From Sporosarcina sp. FSL K6-1522 (GTDB lineage Bacteria; Bacillota; Bacilli; Bacillales_A; Planococcaceae): DNA of 64,000 bases. The stretch covers positions 3,136,501-3,200,500 of the forward strand of contig NZ_CP152019.1 of NCBI RefSeq assembly GCF_038622445.1, in the 5' to 3' direction. The position numbers were made by a program, and so were the translations under genes. Below, piece by piece: positions 43,898 to 52,380 of this stretch. The first letter of the stretch is position 1. The number at the start of each line of letters is the position of its first letter. The notes under the pieces were generated by a model. The model searched no databases. It was given only the letters and a program-made list of their open reading frames with translations, and was not told the origin of the DNA.

Positions 43898-44113
43898 TTA
43901 ATCATCTCCATCACTCTTATATTCCAAAAGATCGCCTGGCTGACAGTCTAACGCCTTACAAATCGCTTCTAAAGTGGATAATCGAACTGCTTTTGCTTTG
44001 CCATTTTTCAATATGGACAGGTTCGCCATCGTGATACCCACCCTCTCCGACAGTTCCGTTACACTCATTTTCCTTTTCGCCAACATCACATCAATATTAA
44101 TAATGATCGCCAT
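43898..44113 (-). CDS. XRE-type helix-turn-helix regulator (YozG-like)
   Basis: 71 residues; nearly the entire protein is one HTH_3/Cro-C1 domain (MLAKRKMSVTELSERVGIT as the first helices, LSTLEAICKALDCQPGDLLEY at the end). The start at 44113 has GAGGTG upstream. It lies 10 bp after the second DUF2975 gene; such XRE-DUF2975 pairs are common in Bacilli, and the regulator may control the unit. Confidence 0.85.
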   Translation of the reverse strand: MAIIINIDVMLAKRKMSVTELSERVGITMANLSILKNGKAKAVRLSTLEAICKALDCQPGDLLEYKSDGDD

Positions 44114-44123
44114 TGTTTTCACC

Positions 44124-44606
44124 TCAGACTGTTAAATCATTTTCTGATTTTATATGAATTGCTTCTTGTAAAAGTTTCTGCAAAACAGCCGCAAAGACGG
44201 CAATTACGAGGGAAGCAAAAATAAGCACTAAGCCGATGACGATAATACCTGGCGCGTCGTCTGCCTCCGCTATAAGATAAAAGAGTGGCATGCCTACCGC
44301 ATACAATAGACTGATTGCAATGGCACAGTATTTGATGACTTTTAACGCCTTGACAGATAAATCCGAGAAAGCATGATTGTTATCAATATAGCTTAACAGC
44401 TTAAACGCTTGGTACAGCGCGAAGTAAAAAGGTATTGCCGCTGCATACATATCGAATAACACAAGATATTTCACAGAAGCCATATCTGGATACAATTCTA
44501 CTGCAAAATTTGCAATCTCCGGGACTAAAAATATACACAAAGCAAGCACCGGGATTCCAATCAGAATCACAGCGATTTTTAAAAATAATGTTGTTCCTCG
44601 TTTCAT
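44124..44606 (-). CDS. DUF2975 membrane protein (copy 2)
   Basis: 160 residues with four predicted helices. DUF2975 segments: GIPVLALCIFLVPEI, PFYFALYQAFKLLSYIDNNHAFSDLSVKALKVIKYCA and VLQKLLQEAIHIKSENDLTV. It is similar all along to the gene just upstream, so the two come from a tandem duplication. No function is assigned to the family. RBS GAGGTG. Confidence 0.85.
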   Translation of the reverse strand: MKRGTTLFLKIAVILIGIPVLALCIFLVPEIANFAVELYPDMASVKYLVLFDMYAAAIPFYFALYQAFKLLSYIDNNHAFSDLSVKALKVIKYCAIAISLLYAVGMPLFYLIAEADDAPGIIVIGLVLIFASLVIAVFAAVLQKLLQEAIHIKSENDLTV

Positions 44607-44652
44607 CACAAGCACCTCACTGATTGATTGTTTATTTTTTTCTTAAAAACCC

Positions 44653-45138
44653 TTATATCGTTAACGCATTTTCTACCTGTCGATCAAGTGCTTCTTGTAA
44701 CAGCTTTTGAAGGAGTGTCGCAAAAGCTACAATGATGCTTGAAGCCAAGGTGCCAATTAGCCCCAACATGATAATGCCCGTTCGATCCTCATCCATAAAG
44801 AAAGCAACAAATACGACCCCTAATACAATAATGATACTCACTGTGATTACGCAGTATTGGATCACCTTCAAAGCATGAACAGCTAATTCTGAGAAAGCCT
44901 TGTTCGTATCTATGTAAGTTAACAGTTTAACGGTTTGATATAACGCAATAAAAAATGGAATCGCTAATGCATAAGAACAGATTAAAAAGGGAACTTGCAA
45001 ATACGCAGTTTCCGGATTTGCCGCCGCATCTCTACTCGCTACCCCAGGTAACCCAAATAGACAGAAGGCAAGCACTGGTATCCCAATCAGAAAAACAACT
45101 CCCTTCAAGAAAAATATTGAATGTAGTTTACGTTTCAT
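44653..45138 (-). CDS. DUF2975 membrane protein (copy 1)
   Basis: 161 residues, four helices. It shares GIPVLAFCLFGLPGV, ALYQTVKLLTYIDTNKAFSELAVHALKVIQYC and LLQKLLQEALDRQVENALT with the following gene. First gene of the three-gene unit DUF2975-DUF2975-XRE (gap 46 bp). RBS GAGGTG before the ATG. Confidence 0.85.
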   Translation of the reverse strand: MKRKLHSIFFLKGVVFLIGIPVLAFCLFGLPGVASRDAAANPETAYLQVPFLICSYALAIPFFIALYQTVKLLTYIDTNKAFSELAVHALKVIQYCVITVSIIIVLGVVFVAFFMDEDRTGIIMLGLIGTLASSIIVAFATLLQKLLQEALDRQVENALTI

Positions 45139-45252
45139 AAAATCACCTCACGGATTCAATGTTAGTTAGATTTTAGCACTTCATTTATCGTTTTACAATA
45201 AATAATTATTCATTATCAACGTTTATTTGTCGATATCATTCCATTCCCATCT

Positions 45253-45286
45253 AAAAAAACACCTCCTGAACCATTTTCAGGAGGTG
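45253..45286 (-). terminator. Hairpin terminator after the fni-like relic
   Basis: CACCTCCTGAA pairs with TTCAGGAGGTG around a 5-base loop and is followed on the minus strand by TTTTTTT. It lies downstream of the relic at 45315 and may now serve the nitroreductase gene. Confidence 0.8.
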
Positions 45287-45314
45287 CTCCATTATGCTGT
45301 GTCTACATCTGTTC

Positions 45315-45409
45315 TCATCGTTCTTTCAAGCGCGTGGTGTCCTTCAATTGTTGAATCGTCTGCGCCCCAACGCAATCGTCTTAGCATCCGTCAGAACTTG
45401 GCACTCATA
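45315..45409 (-). pseudogene. Relic of an IPP-isomerase (fni-like) gene end
   Basis: On the minus strand one frame reads LTDAKTIALG; after a shift the next reads GAQTIQQLKDTTRLKER and stops. The intact fni at 47544-48581 contains DGAKTIALG and ends GVQTIPELKDSPRLQER, so both pieces match its C-terminal part. The roughly 40 codons in between are gone and the frame is broken. A small leftover of a second fni-like gene, ending 4 bp from the nitroreductase stop. Confidence 0.65.
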
Positions 45410-45416
45410 AGTAGTG

Positions 45417-46034
45417 TTAAACGAATGTTACTTTATCCTCAATCGCGATGCGTGTTGTCTGATAAGCTGGTGCATTTTCTTTGCCTATTGTAATCAGGAC
45501 AATCGGGAAAAAGCGGTCAGATACGTTGAAGCGCTCTGCGAACTTGACTTTGTCGAAGCCGCCCATTGGTCCAGTAGCATAACCCCGTTCCTTGGCGAGT
45601 AGCATAAATTGCATCGCGGCCAGCCCAGAGTCGAAAGTTGCTAAGTTCTTTCGTGCCTCCTCAGGTGCATGTGGATAGGCTTTTCTAGCATTGCCGACGA
45701 GTACTTCTTTACTAGCGTCATCTATATACCCTGCCTCAGACATGCTGTCATACACCAGCTCGATATTTTCATGAAATTCTTTGTCTCCTAATACGGCAAT
45801 GACAGCTGAAGCCGTTTCAATCTGCTCCTGATTGTAAGCAATCGCACGCAAATCTTTTCTCTCATCAGCATCTAAGAAAACGATAAATTCCCAAGGTTGC
45901 AAATTGCTTGTAGAAGGTGCCTGTGTTGCTTCCTCCAACATTTCCAGAATCTCTTCTTTCTTGATTTTATAGTTTGGATTATATTTCCTCACCGAACGCC
46001 GTTCTCGAATTACTGTAGAAATCGTATTAGACAT
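45417..46034 (-). CDS. Nitroreductase-family FMN protein
   Basis: 205 residues of the nitroreductase fold. The FMN contacts RERRSVRKY near residue 10 and QAPSTSNLQPWEF near 40, the middle DSGLAAMQFMLLAKERGYATGPMGGF and the end FFPIVLITIGK are all present. Probably an NAD(P)H-dependent quinone or nitro-compound reductase. Divergent from an HxlR regulator, the usual arrangement for thiol- or electrophile-responsive control. GGGGGAA before the ATG. Confidence 0.88.
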   Translation of the reverse strand: MSNTISTVIRERRSVRKYNPNYKIKKEEILEMLEEATQAPSTSNLQPWEFIVFLDADERKDLRAIAYNQEQIETASAVIAVLGDKEFHENIELVYDSMSEAGYIDDASKEVLVGNARKAYPHAPEEARKNLATFDSGLAAMQFMLLAKERGYATGPMGGFDKVKFAERFNVSDRFFPIVLITIGKENAPAYQTTRIAIEDKVTFV

Positions 46035-46063
46035 TTAAATTCCCCCTATTATTTGAACTAATC

Positions 46064-46102
46064 TTTAGTAAGTACACTTCTAGCATACTTTTAGTAAGTA
46101 CA
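46064..46102. promoter_or_regulatory. Direct repeats in the nitroreductase/HxlR divergent region
   Basis: TTTAGTAAGTACA occurs at 46064-46076 and again at 46090-46102, 26 bp from start to start, i.e. on nearly the same helix face. This is the likely operator of the HxlR protein. Confidence 0.55.
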
Positions 46103-46163
46103 ATACGTCAAGTGTTTTGTGATATGGTATGATGAAGAAAAGTAGGAATTGAGGTTTTGCTGA

Positions 46164-46520
46164 ATGAACAGGAATGCAAAAGAACATGCGCCAGGCAGTG
46201 AATCTTCGTGCAATGCTTACCGGCTCGCGATTGAATTTATAGGGAAACGATGGACGGGGATCATTATTTACCAGTTATTCGAAGGACCAAAACGCTACCA
46301 CGAATTGCTTAATGCCATTGACGGAATTTCGGACAGGCTGTTGTCAGAGAGGTTAAAGGATTTAGAACAAGAAGGTTTACTGAGGAAGCATGTCCTCGCA
46401 GATGCCCCGAAAAAAGTGGCGTACGAACTGACTCCCCCCGGCTATGAATTTATAGAAGTATTCAAAGCGATTATGGACTGGGCTGAGAAAAAAGAAGCGT
46501 ACTTGAAAGAGGGAATGTGA
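46164..46520 (+). CDS. HxlR-family transcriptional regulator
   Basis: 118 residues. The winged-helix HxlR domain is clear: IEFIGKRWTGIIIYQLFEGPKRYHELLNAIDGISDRLLSERLKDLEQEGLL followed by YELTPPGYEF. A Cys near residue 14 (SSCNAYR) is in the position of the redox-sensing Cys of HypR/YodB-like members. It probably represses or activates the divergent nitroreductase. Confidence 0.9.
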   Translation: MNRNAKEHAPGSESSCNAYRLAIEFIGKRWTGIIIYQLFEGPKRYHELLNAIDGISDRLLSERLKDLEQEGLLRKHVLADAPKKVAYELTPPGYEFIEVFKAIMDWAEKKEAYLKEGM

Positions 46521-46722
46521 TGTTCCTGTAAACGCCATCAATCTGGCTCCTTCAGCTGTCGTATCGATTACAACTTCACAGAAATCGTACGGAGAGCAAG
46601 TTGACCAATCTTCTTTCGTTGCGCCTGACGAATCCGATGTAAACATGATTGAAGTACCGACAGTAACAAGTGACAATCGGTATAAATCGGAAACGCTATA
46701 CGTGACTGGTGGAAAGAGCTAG
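46519..46722 (+). pseudogene. C-terminal remnant of an unknown gene
   Basis: Immediately after the HxlR stop a plus-strand frame of 67 codons reads DVPVNAINLAPSAVVSITTSQK, later FVAPDESDVNMIEVPTVT, and ends ETLYVTGGKS. Composition and codon use look coding, but there is no start or RBS; the frame simply emerges at the end of the HxlR gene. I take it as the 3' end of a lost gene. Family not recognised. Confidence 0.4.
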
Positions 46723-46962
46723 AAAGGACTTTGTACGTTTACTGAAGCCAGGGGATAGCTTTTAGGGGAATGATGAATAGGAACAAAAGTACAGGTTAAA
46801 GGCCAGCTTGGTATGCAAAAGGAAAAGTGTAAGAAAAAGCAATCTACAACATATCGTGGGTGTTGTCTATTTCATAGTGCTCATTTATACTTGATTTATG
46901 TAAAATAATATTTACCTATCAAACTGCAACCCGATTTTTCGGAATTGCCACGAGGAGGATAT

Positions 46963-47334
46963 ATGGAACTAGGAGCATTCTCTGTAAGTTTAAGTGTAAA
47001 AGACATTCATAAATCAAAATCATTTTACGAAGACCTCGGATTTCATGTCTTCGGGGGTGATATTACCCAGAATTGGCTTATTATGAAGAATGAAGGTAGC
47101 ATAATTGGACTATTCCAAGGAATGTTTGATAAGAACATTCTGACTTTTAATCCAGGTTGGAATGAAAATGCTGAAAATCTTGATTCGTTTACGGATATTC
47201 GAGATCTTCAAAAGCATCTTAAAGAAAAAGGTATTAAAATGTTGACTGAAGCAGATGAATCAAGCGAAGGGCCTGCGAGTTTTACAATTGAAGATCCAGA
47301 CGGTAATCCTATTCTTGTAGACCAACATGTCTAG
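46963..47334 (+). CDS. VOC-superfamily (glyoxalase-like) protein
   Basis: 123 residues with a duplicated beta-alpha-beta-beta-beta fold. [19 protein letters not shown] at the start and [16 protein letters not shown] at the end are typical of VOC proteins, some of which are bleomycin/fosfomycin resistance proteins and some glyoxalases. The substrate is not predictable. Start ATG at 46963 with GAGGAGG upstream. Monocistronic. Confidence 0.85.
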   Translation: MELGAFSVSLSVKDIHKSKSFYEDLGFHVFGGDITQNWLIMKNEGSIIGLFQGMFDKNILTFNPGWNENAENLDSFTDIRDLQKHLKEKGIKMLTEADESSEGPASFTIEDPDGNPILVDQHV

Positions 47335-47363
47335 AGAGTATAAGGTACCTTTTTAAAATTGAT

Positions 47364-47408
47364 TAAAAGAGCAGACAAATGTTGTTGGATTTGTCTGCTC
47401 TTTGTTTG
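47364..47408 (+). terminator. Terminator of the VOC gene
   Basis: AAAGAGCAGACAAAT pairs with ATTTGTCTGCTCTTT around an 8-base loop. Confidence 0.85.
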
Positions 47409-47543
47409 TAGGCGTAGGATAGGTGTGGACTATTTTATGCGAAGCTTAATAAGAAGCCCGATAGTCAAAAGAGGTACATAGATTCCTCTCAACTATAACC
47501 AAAGTAGGGATGTCATAAGCTACCCGTTTCAAAAAGTCTGTTA

Positions 47544-48581
47544 TCATCTTTCCTGCAAACGCGGGGAGTCCTTCAATTCTGGAATCGTCTGCACCCCGAT
47601 GCCAAACATCGCCATCCGCAGTTCCATTTCCCGAATTTGCATCACTTCAAGGACATCTTCTGGACTCTGGGTCGCTTCTTTTAAAATGGATCGACCAAAT
47701 CCAACCAAATCGGCGCCTAACGCAATGGTCTTGGCACCATCCAATCCCGTTTGCATCCCACCGCTGGCAATTAGTGGGCAGTTATCCACCTTTTCACGGA
47801 CCAACCTGATGGATTCCGCCGTCGGAATGCCCCATTCGCTAAATGCTTCGGCCGCAGCACGTAAAATCGGATCTTTTGCGCGGAACTTTTCCACCTGGCT
47901 CCAGGAAGTGCCTCCGGCTCCGGCAACATCGATAAACGCAACACCGGCCTCATATAACTTTTTAGCTGTCTCACCATCGATGCCCCACCCGACTTCCTTG
48001 ACCCCAATTGGCACCTCCAACGTGTTGCACAGTTGCTCAATCTTTTGTAATAACCCTTTAAAATTCGTATCTCCCTTTTCCTGAATCACTTCCTGAATAC
48101 TATTCAAATGCAGGACAAGCATATCCGCGTCCGTCATCTCGATAATTTTCCTGCATTCCTCCACGCCATATCCATAATTGAACTGTACTGCTCCCAAATT
48201 CGCTATGATAGGGACACTCGGTGCGTACTTCCTCATCAAGAAAGAATCGGCATGTCCATCGCTGTCAAGCAGTGCCCGCGTAGATCCGAGCGCAAGCGCC
48301 CAGCCCCTTTCTTCTGCTGCTACTGCCAAGTTTCGATTGATTGTCTCGGCAAGGGCTGTCCCACCCGTCATGGAACTGATAAGAAACGGCGTTTTACATG
48401 CAAAATCGAGAAATGTTGTTTCAATAGAAATTTCATCAAAAGCAATTTCAGGAAGCGCATTATGAATAAACGTAAACGATTCCAGTCCCGTGGAAATCGA
48501 CTCCCCCGTAACCTTTTCATTCAACGTAATTTGAATATGTTCCGATTTTCTTTGTTCGATTGAATTGGCCACTGCCAACAC
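47544..48581 (-). CDS. fni: Type 2 isopentenyl-diphosphate delta-isomerase
   Basis: 345 residues. This FMN enzyme interconverts IPP and DMAPP. The N-terminal RKSEHIQI, the middle FLISSMTGGT, LGSTRALL, HLNSIQEVIQ, GVKEVGWGI, and DVAGAGGTSW followed by ASGGMQTGLDGAKTIALGAD are family motifs. Its place after a squalene/phytoene synthase-like gene suggests a shared isoprenoid role. The start is GTG at 48581 with AAGGGCAGG close by; a GTG four codons in is also possible. Confidence 0.9.
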   Translation of the reverse strand: MLAVANSIEQRKSEHIQITLNEKVTGESISTGLESFTFIHNALPEIAFDEISIETTFLDFACKTPFLISSMTGGTALAETINRNLAVAAEERGWALALGSTRALLDSDGHADSFLMRKYAPSVPIIANLGAVQFNYGYGVEECRKIIEMTDADMLVLHLNSIQEVIQEKGDTNFKGLLQKIEQLCNTLEVPIGVKEVGWGIDGETAKKLYEAGVAFIDVAGAGGTSWSQVEKFRAKDPILRAAAEAFSEWGIPTAESIRLVREKVDNCPLIASGGMQTGLDGAKTIALGADLVGFGRSILKEATQSPEDVLEVMQIREMELRMAMFGIGVQTIPELKDSPRLQER

Positions 48582-48656
48582 CTGCCCTTATCCTCAATAT
48601 TCTCATCGATTTCGCTGTCGTTCTACGTTGCAGACGGCAGATTGCCAACTATGGAA

Positions 48657-49469
48657 TTAATGGAGTTGCACTTCCTCCACAGTCTGTTCAACTTCTGCAC
48701 GCGTCATCTTTTCCCGTCCCTCTTTCATCGCTTTTAACGTTTTATGAGCTAAGGCAAGCGGCAGACGGCAGAATAATAAAATACTTTTCTTCGTAAGCGA
48801 TTTCATGTATTCATCTGCCTTTGCCAAATTCTCCTCTGCATAGTCGAATAGTTCTGCCCGAGTCCAGTCATCAGGCACAAAGCTTACACTACGCTCAGCC
48901 AAATCTTCCTGCTCATTGCGCAAAATATTGACTGCCTGAAGCCCGCGCCCATAGCCAATGGCAAGTTCGCGGTCTGCTTTTTCTTCGCCATAATGCTCCC
49001 AAAGATCCGATAGCATAACGCCAACAAGGCCTGCAACGTAATATGTATAGTCATCCAAATCTTCACGCGTGCGAATTTCCCAGTTTGCTTTCGCCCATTT
49101 TGCCATACCAGTTGTCATTTCATACGCAGCATTCATCACAATTGGCAGAGCATCTTTTGGACAAACTCGCAGCCATTCTTCTAAACGAAGTGTCACTTCA
49201 GGCATTTGCTCTTTTGTCGATCCAAGAATTCGACCATATGCTTCATGATCAAATGGTTGTTTAAATAAATCGCTTACTTGCATTAAAATCGTGTATTTTA
49301 CATCATTGTCCAGTTCTTCATGATCTTCAATCTCATCAATAGCCCGAAATACTAAATAAGCGGCTGCAACCGAATGCTTTAACTCCTTCTGCAAAAAAGT
49401 AATCGGGATATAGAATGTACGGCTCGTTTCTTTTAATACACGCATGGCATCTTTTAGTAACACACTCAT
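48657..49469 (-). CDS. Squalene/phytoene synthase family protein
   Basis: 270 residues. The head-to-head prenyl synthase fold is seen in SRTFYIPITFLQKELKHSVAAAYLVFRAIDEIEDH near the N-terminus. The first Asp-rich motif is DEIED, close to the DTLED of squalene synthases. The second motif, usually N-xx-RDxxED, is NILRNEQED here, with Asn for the first Asp. It lies 75 bp upstream of fni. It could supply squalene or a C30 carotenoid precursor, for example for the cyclase at 5873; activity has to be tested because of the changed motif. Confidence 0.85.
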   Translation of the reverse strand: MSVLLKDAMRVLKETSRTFYIPITFLQKELKHSVAAAYLVFRAIDEIEDHEELDNDVKYTILMQVSDLFKQPFDHEAYGRILGSTKEQMPEVTLRLEEWLRVCPKDALPIVMNAAYEMTTGMAKWAKANWEIRTREDLDDYTYYVAGLVGVMLSDLWEHYGEEKADRELAIGYGRGLQAVNILRNEQEDLAERSVSFVPDDWTRAELFDYAEENLAKADEYMKSLTKKSILLFCRLPLALAHKTLKAMKEGREKMTRAEVEQTVEEVQLH

Positions 49470-49851
49470 TGTAATTCCCTACCTTTCCGTTGAAATCTGG
49501 CTATCTGCATCAGCAAAACTTCATTTTTATATTGTATCTGTCCCTATTATAACAAATTATCAATTTTGAAGGGTCAGTTAATGGTAAATTAAGTTTATCT
49601 TTATTTAGCTTTGTCTTTATTCAGCCGAATGGTTACCGATTGGTCCTTTACTTGTGCGTTGGCTCTCTATATGTTCATTATTTTAGGTCAGACTTTCAAG
49701 CCTTTATAGGTAGCAAAATCGATTGACACGGCGTATTCGTTTCCTATATCGGACTACCTTTGTTCTTGGTCGTTCGGCTTGTCTATACAGTAAAACATAA
49801 AACGAAGTTCGTTCCATTGAAAGTTTGTAATTGTGAAAATAAATAACACGT
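49470..49851. other. Gene-free stretch upstream of the prenyl synthase
   Basis: No supported gene. It should contain the promoter of the squalene synthase-fni unit near its left edge. A plus-strand frame entering at 49845 and reading SFYDEYIEKKAFLIPKVILN runs to 49999 but has no start. Confidence 0.4.
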
Positions 49852-49898
49852 AAAAGCCTCCTTCTACGATGAATATATCGAGAAGAAGGCTTTTCTTA
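49852..49898. terminator. Hairpin between the permease and the prenyl synthase regions
   Basis: AAAAGCCTCCTTCT pairs with AGAAGAAGGCTTTT with one mismatch. It is a likely terminator for the GntP-type gene on the minus strand, about 100 bp after its stop. Confidence 0.55.
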
Positions 49899-49995
49899 TA
49901 CCTAAGGTGATCCTGAATCCAAATAAGGATTGGATAGCACCGGGTACCACTATCTACAGAGAAAAATTTGGCTGTAATCATTTTTCTGAAAAATA

Positions 49996-51381
49996 TTAAA
50001 AGAATAACGAAATAGCAAAAGCGAGTATAAATACTGTAACGGTTTTCAAGATAGTGATGATAAAAATATCTTTATAGGATTGGCGATGAGTTAGTCCCGT
50101 AATGGCAAGTAATGTGATGACAGCTCCATTGTGGGGAAGTGTATCCATTCCACCAGATGCCATTGATGCAATTCGGTGTAGGAGTTCAGGACTAATCCCT
50201 AAATTTTGTGCCATTTGTAAATAATGGCTCCCCATCACTTCCAATACAATGGATAATCCACCCGATGCGGAACCTGTGACCCCCGCAAGTACGTTAACAG
50301 CAATGGCCTCCGAGATAAGTGGGTTATTACTTGCGTTGAATACCCAATTTTGAATGGTCGCAAAGCCAGGTAATGTTTTGATGACATTTCCAAAACCGAC
50401 CTCAGATGCTGTATTGAAAATTGCCAATAACGCCCCCGCCGTGGCAGCTGTTAATCCGCTCGCAAGTTTTAATTTAATGCTTTTAATATTTAAGAGCATT
50501 GCAGCCAAAGTCCCTATCGTAAGCGCTGCAATTAATGACCATGAGGATGAAACTGTGCTCACATCCGCAATATTAAATGTCTCATTTAACATTGTGGCAT
50601 CATACCAATGCTTCACTGACATGGTAGTACGACTAAATGTAAAATTAAGCACGATAACAATTACGAGTGGAACAATTGACATCCAAAAGTTTGGTAAGTT
50701 TTGATGTTCATTATTCTCTGGCTCATTAATATGGTTTTCCCCATAGCCTTCTCCATTTGCTTGCGCTTGCTTTCGTCGATGTTCTAACCAAAGCATCCCG
50801 CCAACAAAGATCATAATTCCACCGATGATTCCAACCATTGGGGCGGCATATGTATCTGTTCCAAAATAGTTTGTCGGGATAATATTTTGAATTTGTGGCG
50901 TTCCTGGAAAAGCATCCATTGTATACGTAAAGGCTCCAAGTGCAATGGTTCCGGGAATAAGTCGCTTCGGAATATCCGATTCTTTAAAGATGGCAGAAGC
51001 AAATGGATAAACCGCAAATGCAACGACGAATAATGAAATTCCCCCATATGTCAGTACGGAACAAGCTAATACAACAGCTAGAATGGCCCGCTTTGAACCT
51101 AAAGTTTGAACAATCGTTCGAGCAATCGATGCAGCTGCACCACTCATCTCCATTACTTTTCCAAACACAGCGCCCAGTAAAAAGATTGGGAAAAATGCTT
51201 TAACATAGTTTGCTGCATAAGGCATAAAAACCTCGGTATAGCTTGGCAACAAATGGCCGCCAGATAGTATAATGGCGAGCAAGGTAGCAATCGGAGCGAT
51301 GATGATCACCGGATATCCTCGATATGCTAAAAAGATTAATAATCCAAGTGCTAGAATAATAGCAAAAATTTCAATGAACAA
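49996..51381 (-). CDS. GntP-family permease
   Basis: About 461 residues with 12 or more helices, similar in layout to B. subtilis YxjC (GntP family, located with the SCOT genes and a 3-hydroxybutyrate dehydrogenase). Signature stretches: RGYPVIIIAPIATLLAIILSGG, GAVFGKVMEMSGAAASIA, LTYGGISLFVVAFAVYPFA and SASGGLSIVLEVMG, with SGGMDTLPHNGAV near the end. Together with the hydroxyacyl-CoA and hydroxybutyrate dehydrogenases nearby it may import a short hydroxy acid. The start is TTG at 51381 with AAGGGA nine bases upstream; the frame extends upstream without an RBS. Confidence 0.85.
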   Translation of the reverse strand: MFIEIFAIILALGLLIFLAYRGYPVIIIAPIATLLAIILSGGHLLPSYTEVFMPYAANYVKAFFPIFLLGAVFGKVMEMSGAAASIARTIVQTLGSKRAILAVVLACSVLTYGGISLFVVAFAVYPFASAIFKESDIPKRLIPGTIALGAFTYTMDAFPGTPQIQNIIPTNYFGTDTYAAPMVGIIGGIMIFVGGMLWLEHRRKQAQANGEGYGENHINEPENNEHQNLPNFWMSIVPLVIVIVLNFTFSRTTMSVKHWYDATMLNETFNIADVSTVSSSWSLIAALTIGTLAAMLLNIKSIKLKLASGLTAATAGALLAIFNTASEVGFGNVIKTLPGFATIQNWVFNASNNPLISEAIAVNVLAGVTGSASGGLSIVLEVMGSHYLQMAQNLGISPELLHRIASMASGGMDTLPHNGAVITLLAITGLTHRQSYKDIFIITILKTVTVFILAFAISLFF

Positions 51382-52168
51382 TGTATGACGTCCCTTCTCT
51401 GCTGTCTGAAACCTATTAAGAAAAGCGCAAACACCTTGGTGCTGGAGCATTGACACTAATCCTAAACAATCTCGCAATCAACTTCATTTTAGTCTTCCTT
51501 CCCCAAGTTAGACTAAATGATCTTCCCCATAAACTTTTAATGACAACGCTTACAATGATGAATGCGTAGTTGCCATTCTCATTTTCCCAACTTACCGTAA
51601 CACTTAAAACAAATGACATGAACCACTCACCTAAACTACTTGCAACTATCATGCCAATTATAAGAAAAGTCCTGAAATCTCCTTAAAGAACGGACAATTT
51701 CTTAGAAAAGACTGCAGTATATTAAAAAGCTCCATTAAATAAGGACAAGTAACGGGAGATTAATCAGAAAGTATGCGCAATATTTATAAAACGTTAACTT
51801 TTCCGGACAGTACATCTCAAAGCACTCGAATTGTTGTCAGGATTTCCATACACTTACCTGTATTTCACACAAGGTTTGTACGGAAAATCTTACACTTTAT
51901 TATTTTATCACGCCTGTTGATTAACTATTTACTTACATAAAACATGGATGAGCAATACTTTAACTCTTCATTTTCATTGAACGATTTCCGGCCCGCTTTC
52001 GGTACATGATTCATGACTGCTTTACGGGAGGAATCAATTCCTCCTGTTTGAAGGGCAATTATGCTGTTGCGAATCAGTACCTGACGCGTCCCTAAGGATT
52101 TTCACTTTATATACTTGAGATTTTGGATTGCGACGGATGAGCAATCGCCATATGATTAGCGAGAAAAA
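51382..52168. other. Gene-free stretch upstream of the permease
   Basis: About 790 bp with only weak frames on the minus strand. I searched for a -24/-12 element before the permease and found none. Nothing else stands out. Confidence 0.45.
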
Positions 52169-52203
52169 TGTGTAGGGATGTGACGAAGTCGCATCCCTAC
52201 ACA
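52169..52203 (-). terminator. Orphan 16-bp hairpin terminator
   Basis: TGTGTAGGGATGTGAC pairs with GTCGCATCCCTACACA around GAA, with one G-T pair. On the minus strand TTTTTC follows. It is about 180 bp past the activator gene, which already has its own terminator. Confidence 0.7.
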
Positions 52204-52344
52204 TAGAAATACCCCGATAATCGTACAGAAATTGTTTAATCCAAAGCACTCCAAAAGCAATTGTATACAGGGTGCCTAGTGTATACATTAGTTATTTTTT
52301 GGCTAATCAACTGACGTGTTATTTTATGAGGAATTTTAAAAATA

Positions 52345-52374
52345 AAAAACTCCCACTGCGTAGCAATGAGAGTA
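52345..52374 (-). terminator. Terminator of the third sigma-54 activator gene
   Basis: On the minus strand ACTCTCATTGC pairs with GCAGTGGGAGT and is followed by TTTTTTATTTTT, directly after the stop. Confidence 0.8.
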
Positions 52375-52380
52375 ATCGCG

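Noticed and set aside
46377..46676. Minus-strand frame opposite the HxlR gene and the remnant behind it
   Set aside because: Antisense to the HxlR gene; no RBS.
49845..49999. Plus-strand frame of about 50 codons ending FGCNHFSEKY
   Set aside because: It looks protein-like but has no start or RBS and includes the hairpin at 49852-49898. A gene remnant is possible but unsupported.
51382..51600. Search for a sigma-54 promoter before the GntP-type permease
   Set aside because: No -24/-12 match, although the neighbouring genes made it likely.
52034..52288. Minus-strand frame beginning MYTLGTLYTIAFGVLW
   Set aside because: The first 28 residues look like a membrane helix, but there is no RBS and the frame runs through a perfect hairpin terminator.
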